Made by a program: the position numbers and the translations under genes
In this document: positions 1 to 6,089 of the stretch, in pieces
How the letters are laid out: the number at the start of each line of letters is the position of its first letter
Position numbering within the stretch: position 1 is the stretch's first letter
Notes under the pieces: model-generated
Databases searched by the model: none
What the model saw: the letters and a program-made list of their open reading frames with translations, nothing else
Told to the model about the DNA's origin: nothing
NCBI GenBank assembly: GCA_947497195.1
Contig: CANMGM010000131.1
Coordinates: 1 to 6,451, forward strand
DNA length: 6,451 nucleotides
Direction of reading: 5' to 3'
From: Bacteroidota bacterium
Lineage (GTDB): Bacteria; Bacteroidota; Bacteroidia; M30B66

Positions 1-639
1 CTTAAAGCGCTGGCAACATTCCTGAGTGCCTATCCCGAGTTGATTATCATTTCGGACGAGATTTACGAGCACATCAATTTCGGCGAACAGCATTGTTCAA
101 TCGCCTCGTTCGATGAAGTATACAATCAAACCATAACCGTAAACGGTTTATCGAAATGCTTTGCTATGACCGGCTGGCGTTTGGGTTACCTCGGCGCACC
201 GAAATGGATTGCCGATGCCTGCGATAAGTTTCAGGGCCAGATTACATCCGGCACAAATTCTATTGCACAGCGCGTGGCAATTGATGCCTTGCAGGCAGAT
301 CCTTCGGTAATTCATCCGATGGTGGAAGGATTCCACAAGCGCCGCGATCTGATGTATGGCTTACTTAAAGAAATCAAAGGACTCGAGGTAAATCTACCGA
401 AAGGAGCATTTTATTTCTTCCCCAATATTGAAGCATTTTTAGGCAAACGTTCGGGAAATTTCGAAGTAAATACCGCACACGATTTAACCATGTATCTGCT
501 CAACGAACATTTGTTGGCAACGGTTAGCGGTGAGGCATTTGGCTGTGCGAAATCAATTCGCTTGTCGTATGCCACATCCGAAGATCAGATTATTGAATCG
601 GTAAAACGCTTAAAAGCCGGACTGGAAGCATTGCAATGA
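1..639 (+). CDS. PLP-dependent class I aminotransferase, C-terminal half (5' end outside window)
   Basis: The reading frame is open from base 1 to the TGA at 637-639, giving 212 residues. The family is usually about 395-400 aa, so roughly the N-terminal half lies upstream. Visible landmarks are those of fold type I aminotransferases: SDEIYE (window residues 18-23), whose Asp pairs with the PLP ring nitrogen and whose Tyr touches the cofactor; then NGLSKCFAMTGWRLGY, in which the Lys encoded at 154-156 should form the Schiff base with PLP; and a C-terminal SIRLSYATS, whose Arg is expected to bind the substrate alpha-carboxylate. The SKxFAMTGWR form is typical of the AspC-like (I-gamma) aspartate aminotransferase group, so transamination between an amino acid and 2-oxoglutarate in the cytoplasm is likely. 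Substrate choice cannot be fixed because the N-terminal half is missing. The stop overlaps the next start (ATGA), suggesting translational coupling. Confidence 0.93.
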   Translation, partial: LKALATFLSAYPELIIISDEIYEHINFGEQHCSIASFDEVYNQTITVNGLSKCFAMTGWRLGYLGAPKWIADACDKFQGQITSGTNSIAQRVAIDALQADPSVIHPMVEGFHKRRDLMYGLLKEIKGLEVNLPKGAFYFFPNIEAFLGKRSGNFEVNTAHDLTMYLLNEHLLATVSGEAFGCAKSIRLSYATSEDQIIESVKRLKAGLEALQ

Positions 640-1637
640 ACCAGATTGCCAATATCGACAGCATATTTGCGCAATTCAGCCGAATGAACGTGCTGGTAGT
701 TGGCGATATTATGCTCGACAGTTACATCTGGGGAAAGGTTGATCGCATTTCGCCCGAAGCGCCTGTTCCGGTAGTGTTGGTCGAACGCCGCGAAGATCGA
801 TTGGGTGGCGCCGCCAATGTGGCGCTCAACCTCAAAGCACTTGGGTCGCAGGTGCATATTTTGGCCGGAATCGGAAACGATTCACACGGAATAATTCTGA
901 AAGATTTATTGCAGCGCGAAGCGATGAACTGCGAGGGCCTGATGCGTACACGCAGCAAAACTACCGTTAAGACGCGCATCATCGGAAACGCTCATCATTT
1001 GTTGCGGCTCGATGAAGAAGTTACCGAATTGCCTAATGGTGATGTTGAATTGCAAATCATCGCAGCATTTCGCGAAAAGCTCGAAAAGCATCGCTTCGAT
1101 GCCGTAATTTTCGAAGATTACGATAAAGGATTTCTGTCGGAACGTATCATTGTTGAAGCGATTCGCATGTGCAATGCGGCCGGCATCAAAACAGCTGTGG
1201 ATCCGAAAAAACGAAATTTCAGACATTACCGAAATGTTACACTCTTCAAACCAAATTTGAAGGAGATCAAGGAAGGATTGAATATCGCAGTTTCGGGAAA
1301 TAACAGCACATCGCTGGAGCAAGCCGACCGAGAATTACGCATGTTGCTTAATCACGAAAACACCTTGCTAACTTTATCAGAGAACGGGGTGTTTTATTCC
1401 TCGAACGGAATTTCGGGCAGGCACGAAGCACATCTCCGCCAGATTGTAGACGTGAGTGGTGCCGGCGATACGGTAATTGGCGTTGCTACGTTATGCATGG
1501 CTGCCGGATTACCAATGGAACAAACCGCAGAATGGTCGAACATTGCTGGCGGACTGGCCTGCGAACAGGTAGGCGTTGTGCCGATAAAACGTGAGCAACT
1601 TCGTGACGAAATAGTACGCCTTGCAGCACATACCTAA
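636..1637 (+). CDS. rfaE1: PfkB-family sugar kinase, D-glycero-beta-D-manno-heptose-7-phosphate kinase type (RfaE1/HldA-like)
   Basis: This 333-aa protein matches the kinase domain of HldE/RfaE, which phosphorylates D-glycero-D-manno-heptose 7-phosphate at C1 on the cytoplasmic route to ADP-heptose for LPS. Visible motifs in order are GDIMLDSYIWGKVDRISPEAP (residues 23-43, substrate end), GGAANVA (57-63), a TTVKTRIIG...LRLDEE block (109-128), EDYDKGFL (160-167), DPKKRNF (189-195), KPNLKE (205-210) and the PfkB nucleotide/catalytic motif DVSGAGDT (272-279, catalytic base Asp278). It ends after the kinase domain, so the cytidylyltransferase half of bifunctional HldE is absent and would have to be encoded elsewhere. 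The usual Gln-Gln before LLRLD is His-His (120-121). The ATG at 636 overlaps the preceding stop by 4 bp, which supports this start. Another PfkB sugar substrate is possible, but the ISPEAPVPV motif strongly favours the RfaE group. Confidence 0.88.
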   Translation: MNQIANIDSIFAQFSRMNVLVVGDIMLDSYIWGKVDRISPEAPVPVVLVERREDRLGGAANVALNLKALGSQVHILAGIGNDSHGIILKDLLQREAMNCEGLMRTRSKTTVKTRIIGNAHHLLRLDEEVTELPNGDVELQIIAAFREKLEKHRFDAVIFEDYDKGFLSERIIVEAIRMCNAAGIKTAVDPKKRNFRHYRNVTLFKPNLKEIKEGLNIAVSGNNSTSLEQADRELRMLLNHENTLLTLSENGVFYSSNGISGRHEAHLRQIVDVSGAGDTVIGVATLCMAAGLPMEQTAEWSNIAGGLACEQVGVVPIKREQLRDEIVRLAAHT

Positions 1638-1668
1638 ACAAAAAGCGGGAATTTTGGTTGTGCAACAG

Positions 1669-2388
1669 ATGGAAGTAAAACCGTATTCCGATTCGGCCGG
1701 AAAAAAAGAACAAGTCGAGCGTATGTTCGACTCCATTTCGGGTCGTTACGATTTCCTGAACCGCTCGCTGTCGTTAGGCATCGATGTGTACTGGCGGAAG
1801 AAGATGGTGGCGAAACTTAAACAAGACAAGCCCGAATCAATTCTCGACATTGCAACCGGTACGGCCGATGTGGCCATTTCCTTGCGCAAACTGGGTCCGC
1901 AAAAAATTGTTGGCCTCGATTTGTCGGAAAAAATGCTGGAGGTTGGGCGAGCGAAAGTCGGAAAACGAAATCTATCGGGACTCATACAGCTAGTGAAGGG
2001 CGATTCGGAACAGCTTCCTTACCCGGATAATAGTTTCGATGCCGTTACCGTTGCCTTTGGAGTGCGCAATTTCGAAAACCTGAAACAAGGACTTGCCGAG
2101 ATGCGTCGCGTTGTAAAGCCTGGAGGAAAGGTTGTGATTTTGGAATTTTCGCGTCCGCGGATCTTCCCAGTAAAACAGGTCTACGATTTTTATTTCCGGT
2201 ATTTTTGTCCTTGGTGGGGCAAGCTGGTTTCAAAAGATAATGCAGCTTACACGTATCTTTACGACTCAGTGAATGCCTTTCCCGAGGGTGATGATTTTAT
2301 GAAAATTGCAAAAGAGGTAGGATATTCTCACGGAAAAGCCGAACGTTTAACATTTGGAATCGTAAGTTTGTACACCGTATCGAAATAA
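1669..2388 (+). CDS. menG: Demethylmenaquinone methyltransferase (MenG/UbiE)
   Basis: This SAM-dependent C-methyltransferase catalyses the last step of menaquinone synthesis, methylating demethylmenaquinone at the cytoplasmic membrane face. At 239 aa it is of normal family length. Visible motifs are the UbiE signature YDFLNRSLSLGIDVYWR (residues 27-43), the SAM-binding motif I ILDIATGTADVA (58-69), an acidic loop after the second strand (GLDLS, 82-86), GDSEQLPYPDNSFD (111-124), VAFGVRNF (128-135) and the post-I motif RRVVKPGGKV (146-155). I chose the ATG at 1669 because MEVKPYSDS resembles the usual N-terminus of Bacteroidota homologues. The frame is open further up to a TTG at 1621 inside the preceding gene, and a GTG lies at 1660, but these would only add a nonconserved leader. 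The gene begins 31 bp after the kinase stop and its TAA overlaps an ATG (TAATG). A ubiquinone role is unlikely, since Bacteroidota use menaquinone. Confidence 0.95.
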   Translation: MEVKPYSDSAGKKEQVERMFDSISGRYDFLNRSLSLGIDVYWRKKMVAKLKQDKPESILDIATGTADVAISLRKLGPQKIVGLDLSEKMLEVGRAKVGKRNLSGLIQLVKGDSEQLPYPDNSFDAVTVAFGVRNFENLKQGLAEMRRVVKPGGKVVILEFSRPRIFPVKQVYDFYFRYFCPWWGKLVSKDNAAYTYLYDSVNAFPEGDDFMKIAKEVGYSHGKAERLTFGIVSLYTVSK

Positions 2389-2410
2389 TGAATCGGAACA
2401 TACGTTTTGA

Positions 2411-3145
2411 ATGCTAATCATGCCAATGCCGAAGTCGTACGTTAGAATTGTCTGCTTTATCATCCTATTTTCGGGGATTTGCTCGAATGTGTATTCCCAG
2501 AAAAAACAAATTGCGAATCTTTACAATTACGATTTGCAGGTAATACATTTTGGCTTTCTGCTTGGTGTGAATAACTTTAATTTTACAGTAAAACCAACAC
2601 CCAATTTCTACGATCTCGATTCGTTGTACAGCATTACCTCTGAGCCTGCATTGGGATTTTCGCTTGGTATTGTTTCGAACCTGCATTTGGGCGATAATTT
2701 TGACTTGCGCTTTCTTCCAACGCTATCGTTTGGAGAGCGTACCATGGTTTATCGCGTTAAAGACAATGCGCTCGATTCGATTGTCGAAAAGCGCAAATTG
2801 GTAGAATCTACGCTGATGGAGTTTCCATTGATGATGAAGTTCAAGTCGGCGCGGTATGTCAATTTCAGAACCTATCTTATTGGTGGCATCAAGCCGACGA
2901 TTGACCTTGCATCGCAAGATAAGGTTGATTCGAAAGGAGAGAAGATTCTTAAACTCAAGCGCAACGATTTGCACTACGAATTGGGCGTTGGGTTTGATTT
3001 TTATTCGCAGTATTTCAAGTTTTCGCCCGAACTGAAGTTTTCGTTCGGACTGCGCGACCTTACCGTTCAGGAAAATACGATTTATACCGTAGGCCTCGAC
3101 AGGGTGAGTTCCCGCGCTATTTATATTTCCTTCTTGTTCGAATAA
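2411..3145 (+). CDS. porT: PorT-family outer-membrane protein, type IX secretion
   Basis: This 244-aa protein resembles PorT/SprT, an outer-membrane beta-barrel protein required for type IX secretion in Porphyromonas and for gliding and secretion in Flavobacterium. The N-terminus is a signal peptide: a short basic start (MPKSYVR), a hydrophobic core (IVCFIILFSGICSNVYS) and then polar residues, with likely cleavage near YSQ/KK. The mature start, NLYNYDLQVIHFGFLLGVNNFNF, has the family's N-terminal 'N-x-x-x-D...HFGF-LG-N' pattern. The rest is alternating polar/aromatic strands (LGFSLGIV, FDLRFLPTLSFGERTMVY, YELGVGFDFYSQYFKFSPELKFSFGL) ending in ISFLFE, as expected of a barrel with an aromatic near-terminal residue. 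Three in-frame ATGs (2411, 2420, 2426) compete; 2420 or 2426 would give a more typical signal peptide. Position directly after menG is, as I recall, common for porT in Bacteroidota. Other type IX genes are not in the window. Confidence 0.85.
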   Translation: MLIMPMPKSYVRIVCFIILFSGICSNVYSQKKQIANLYNYDLQVIHFGFLLGVNNFNFTVKPTPNFYDLDSLYSITSEPALGFSLGIVSNLHLGDNFDLRFLPTLSFGERTMVYRVKDNALDSIVEKRKLVESTLMEFPLMMKFKSARYVNFRTYLIGGIKPTIDLASQDKVDSKGEKILKLKRNDLHYELGVGFDFYSQYFKFSPELKFSFGLRDLTVQENTIYTVGLDRVSSRAIYISFLFE

Positions 3146-4693
3146 ATGCCACAGGAAATTCAACTCAGGCTTGCCCCTGAAATTGCATTCGACCCTGATG
3201 CACTCGAGCGCTTGATGCAGCGCGAACATGGAAAGGGAAAGCCCATCGCATTCAAATTACTCCGACGCAGCATCGATGCACGAGGCAAAACCGTGAAGGT
3301 GAACCTCAGCATTCGTCTCGGTGAAGAAAGTAAGGAATCGCAACAACATTTCCCTAACTACCGAAATGTGGCTTCGGCAACAGAAGTACATGTTATCGGT
3401 GCCGGTCCGGCGGGATTATTTGCGGCATTGAAGCTCATCGAACTGGGCTTAAAACCTATAATTCTCGAACGCGGAAAAGATGTGCGTGCTCGTCGACGCG
3501 ATTTGGCAGCCATAAACCGCGATCATAACGTAAATCCCGAAAGTAACTACTGTTTTGGCGAAGGCGGAGCAGGCACCTATTCGGATGGCAAATTGTACAC
3601 GCGCTCTAACAAACGCGGCGATATTGCCGGTGTACTGCAAACGTTCTTCGCTCATGGTGCTGTCGAAGAAATCCTCATCGATACCCATCCGCACATCGGC
3701 ACCAATAAATTACCGGGGATCATAGTTGCCATGCGCGAAACCATTCTGCGTTGCGGGGGCGAAGTGCATTTCGAAACACGCATCGACGATATCGAAATTA
3801 ACTCGGATAAAATTAGTTCAATAACAACATCCAATGGCAATCGAATAGCCGTTAAAGCGGTAATCCTCGCAACCGGACATTCGGCCAGAGACATTTACCG
3901 CCTCTTGCACCGTAAGAACGTGTTGCTCGAATTCAAACCATTTGCCCTTGGAGTACGTGCCGAACATCCGCAGGCGCTCATCGACAGCATCCAGTACCAC
4001 TGCGATACACGTGGCGATTATCTGCCACCTGCTTCGTATTCCTTGGTGCAACAGGTAAATCAGCGCGGGGTGTATTCGTTTTGTATGTGCCCGGGCGGCA
4101 TCATTGCGCCCTGTGCAACGGCTCCGGGCGAAGTGGTTACAAACGGCTGGTCGCCTTCGAAGCGCAATAACCCTTTTGCCAATTCGGGCATCGTGGTCGA
4201 AATCAAACCCGAAGATTTAAAGGACTTTGCCGAATTCGGTCCGCTTGCTGGCATGGAGTTTCAGCACATGGTTGAGCGGCGCGCTTGGGAAGCGGGAGGC
4301 AAACGGCAGTCGGCGCCGGCGCAGCGCATGGCCGATTTTTGCAACCGTGTTGTCTCAGGCAGCTTACCCGAAAGTTCGTATCAGCCCGGTATTGTGAGCG
4401 CCAACCTGCACGAAGTATTGCCCTTTGCTGTATCACAGCGGCTTTCGGAGGCGTTCCGCGAATTTGGTAAAAAGATGCAGGGCTATTTCACAAACGAAGC
4501 GGTATTGCATGCAACCGAATCGCGCACATCAACGCCGGTGCGCATTCCGCGCGATCCCGAAAGCCTGATGCATATGCAGGTAAGCGGCTTGTTTCCATCG
4601 GGCGAAGGTGCAGGCTATGCAGGCGGTATAGTGTCGGCGGCCATGGACGGGCAGCGGTGTGCAGAGGCGGTGTGCCGGTATCTGAATGCGTGA
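3146..4693 (+). CDS. FAD-dependent oxidoreductase of the COG2509 type, function unassigned
   Basis: This 515-aa protein looks like the widespread but poorly characterised COG2509 'FAD-dependent dehydrogenase' group. An N-terminal region of about 75 residues (IQLRLAPEIAFDPDAL...FKLLRRSIDARGK) precedes the flavin domain. A Rossmann dinucleotide motif follows, HVIGAGPAGLFAALKLIELG (residues 82-101, GxGxxG at 85-90), with Glu108 at the end of the second strand to hold the FAD ribose. Next come NYCFGEGGAGTYSDGKLYTRS (134-152), a second ATG-type motif ILATGHSARDIYRLL (about 240-254) and the C-terminal FAD-contact segment GLFPSGEGAGYAGGIVSAAMDG (481-502). A central FCMCPGG and a YFTNEAVLHATESRTSTPVRI block are also typical of the group. 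No signal peptide or membrane segment is seen, so it is probably cytoplasmic. Its ATG follows the porT stop with no gap, so it probably ends the same transcript. The substrate is unknown and I do not assign one. Confidence 0.9.
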   Translation: MPQEIQLRLAPEIAFDPDALERLMQREHGKGKPIAFKLLRRSIDARGKTVKVNLSIRLGEESKESQQHFPNYRNVASATEVHVIGAGPAGLFAALKLIELGLKPIILERGKDVRARRRDLAAINRDHNVNPESNYCFGEGGAGTYSDGKLYTRSNKRGDIAGVLQTFFAHGAVEEILIDTHPHIGTNKLPGIIVAMRETILRCGGEVHFETRIDDIEINSDKISSITTSNGNRIAVKAVILATGHSARDIYRLLHRKNVLLEFKPFALGVRAEHPQALIDSIQYHCDTRGDYLPPASYSLVQQVNQRGVYSFCMCPGGIIAPCATAPGEVVTNGWSPSKRNNPFANSGIVVEIKPEDLKDFAEFGPLAGMEFQHMVERRAWEAGGKRQSAPAQRMADFCNRVVSGSLPESSYQPGIVSANLHEVLPFAVSQRLSEAFREFGKKMQGYFTNEAVLHATESRTSTPVRIPRDPESLMHMQVSGLFPSGEGAGYAGGIVSAAMDGQRCAEAVCRYLNA

Positions 4694-4714
4694 AATTGTG
4701 CTTAATCTGAACTG

Positions 4715-4740
4715 AACAAGGAAAAAAACCTGTTGCTTTT
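4715..4740 (+). terminator. Weak terminator-like hairpin after the oxidoreductase gene
   Basis: About 20 bp after the stop at 4693, AACAAGG (4715-4721) and CCTGTT (4729-4734) can pair as a six-base-pair stem with one bulged A around a seven-A loop, followed by GCTTTT. The T run is short and the stem is A/T-rich, so this is a weak candidate for ending the upstream five-gene transcript. It overlaps the proposed -33 element of the next promoter. Confidence 0.3.
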
Positions 4741-4763
4741 ACGGGGATTAATCTATAAATTAG
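4733..4763 (+). promoter_or_regulatory. Bacteroidota-type promoter for the hemerythrin-ferritin unit
   Basis: TTG at 4733-4735 and TAAATTAG at 4756-4763 are separated by 20 bp. They match the Bacteroidota housekeeping pattern TTG-(17-23)-TAnnTTTG at all but one fixed position (A for T at 4762). Transcription would begin near 4769-4771, leaving a leader of only about 12 nt before the TTG start at 4782. This is the only sizeable intergenic gap before the array, which supports a promoter here. The A/T-rich elements could still occur by chance. No operator dyad was seen next to it. Confidence 0.45.
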
Positions 4764-4781
4764 CAACAATTTCCTGCTAAG

Positions 4782-5543
4782 TTGGCCGTAGAAACCATAA
4801 ATAAAGACCGAATTGTACTTGAGCTAGTTCAAGACAATCCGCTATTGGCGTCTGTTGTAGACAGGTTCGGTATTCCGTATGCGCGGTGGACATTATCATT
4901 GGAAAAGGCTTCGGAAGAATTCGATGTGAATTTGCCGCTTTTACTTGAAATTCTGAAAGCATTCGCCGATAGCAACTATTTTCCGGCCGATGAGCTGCGT
5001 AAAATGCCGCTGCAGTCCATCATCGAGTATTTAATTAAAACTCACGTTTACTATATCAATTCGAGGCTTCCGCGCATGGAGCAATTTATCTCTATGCTCA
5101 TCGATCACTATGGTCGTTTCGATTTGCAGTTGTATCAGCTTAAGGATTACTTTGAGGATTATAAGCACGATATGCTCGCACATATTTGTATTGAGGAGCG
5201 TGAATTGTTTCCGTATGTGTTGCGTCTTATCCGCGCTAAAGAAAGTTTGCCCTCCAAAACGGTTGATTTGTATAATCTATTGGAAAAAAATGCCATTTCG
5301 AATTTCAAAAGCGAACATCATGATGTAGAACACGATTTAGGCGAGATTAGGCGACGGTTAAATAATTACACCGAAACACACCATCATAAAATACAGGTTT
5401 CAACTTTATTTTATGAACTTCGCCTGTTTGAAATAGATTTGCTCACGCACGGCAAGGTAGAATCCGAAATACTTCTTCCCCGAGCCGAAGAAATAGAAGA
5501 TGCTCTTAAACGCAACCTTTTGCGCAGGGCAATGTTAAGTTAA
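4782..5543 (+). CDS. Hemerythrin-domain protein, RIC (YtfE/ScdA)-like, lacking the N-terminal Cys pair
   Basis: This 253-aa protein has the two-part layout of RIC di-iron proteins, which help repair iron-sulfur centres after nitric oxide or oxidative damage. Residues about 15-60 (NPLLASVVDRFGIPYARW...LLLEILKAF) resemble the ScdA N-terminal domain, but the usual Cys-Cys after 'YGIDF' is Ala34-Arg35. Residues about 83-237 form a hemerythrin-like four-helix bundle. Its candidate iron ligands are His88, His109, His134 and Glu138 (HICIE), His180 (EHHDVEHD), and His223 and Glu227 (HGKVE). Their spacing is very close to the ligand pattern I recall for E. coli YtfE. The only cysteine is Cys136. The start must be the TTG at 4782: an in-frame TAG sits at 4761-4763, no ATG or GTG lies between, and the next ATG would remove the N-terminal domain and part of the bundle. 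It is probably co-transcribed with the ferritin gene 15 bp downstream. Exact role (repair, NO or oxygen sensing, iron donation) is inferred. Confidence 0.85.
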   Translation: MAVETINKDRIVLELVQDNPLLASVVDRFGIPYARWTLSLEKASEEFDVNLPLLLEILKAFADSNYFPADELRKMPLQSIIEYLIKTHVYYINSRLPRMEQFISMLIDHYGRFDLQLYQLKDYFEDYKHDMLAHICIEERELFPYVLRLIRAKESLPSKTVDLYNLLEKNAISNFKSEHHDVEHDLGEIRRRLNNYTETHHHKIQVSTLFYELRLFEIDLLTHGKVESEILLPRAEEIEDALKRNLLRRAMLS

Positions 5544-5558
5544 AAAATTTTCACCGAT

Positions 5559-6089
5559 ATGTTGAAGAAAGATATTGAAAAGGCCTTGAATGAACAAATC
5601 TCAATTGAAGGCTCAGCTTCGTTTTTATATTTGTCGTTAGCCTCTTGGTGCGACACGAAAGGCTTTGAAGGTTCTGCGGCATTCCTCTACCAACAATCAG
5701 ATGAAGAGCGGATGCACATGCTCCGGCTATTTCATTACATCAATAATTCAGGAGGATTTGCGGTCGCACCTGAAATAAAGAAGCAAAATCTCAAGATTGG
5801 CAATCTTGCCGATGTTTTTCGATTGGTGTACAAGAGTGAAACGAAAGTTACCGAATCGGTAAACGAGATGGTTGATTTATGCTCGAGGCAAAAGGATTTT
5901 TCGACGCTTAATTTCATCCAATGGTACGTTTCAGAGCAATACGAAGAAGAGGTGCTCATGAAATCGATTATCGATAAAATTGAACTTGTAGGCGATGATG
6001 GCAAAGGCTTGTTTATGATCGATCAATACATCAAGACAATTCGCAAACAACCTGCGGCAAATCCAGCTGCAGCCGAAGGCGACGCGTAG
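5559..6089 (+). CDS. ftnA: Ferritin (FtnA-like iron storage protein)
   Basis: This 176-aa non-heme ferritin subunit should assemble into a 24-mer that oxidises Fe(II) and stores it as a ferric mineral in the cytoplasm. All ferroxidase-centre residues are present at the same numbers as in E. coli FtnA: Glu17, Glu50, His53, Glu94, Gln127 and Glu130. Tyr24 and Trp122 are also kept, and Glu49, Glu126 and Glu129 would supply the third iron site (site C). Methionine ligands for interface haem were not looked for beyond noting that this is the FtnA rather than the Bfr pattern. After the short last helix (to about residue 163) there is an Ala/Pro-rich tail, QPAANPAAAEGDA. The ATG lies 15 bp after the hemerythrin-gene stop, in an A/T-rich spacer without a Shine-Dalgarno sequence, which fits one iron-related operon. 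The TAG stop (6087-6089) is also the first three bases of the 19-bp repeat array. Confidence 0.96.
   Translation: MLKKDIEKALNEQISIEGSASFLYLSLASWCDTKGFEGSAAFLYQQSDEERMHMLRLFHYINNSGGFAVAPEIKKQNLKIGNLADVFRLVYKSETKVTESVNEMVDLCSRQKDFSTLNFIQWYVSEQYEEEVLMKSIIDKIELVGDDGKGLFMIDQYIKTIRKQPAANPAAAEGDA

Noticed and set aside
906..1322. 138-aa open frame on the - strand inside the kinase gene
   Set aside because: It is antisense to a kinase with clear motifs, has no domain pattern and no separate promoter.
1621..1668. Longer menG start at TTG 1621 or GTG 1660
   Set aside because: It would add a nonconserved leader, partly overlapping the kinase gene. The ATG at 1669 gives the family-typical N-terminus.
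2723..3229. 168-aa open frame on the - strand across porT and the oxidoreductase start
   Set aside because: It lies antisense to two well-supported genes, has no recognisable motif and looks like a shadow frame.
4285..4470. 61-aa + strand frame within the oxidoreductase gene
   Set aside because: It is an out-of-frame shadow of a gene whose C-terminal FAD motifs continue straight through this region.
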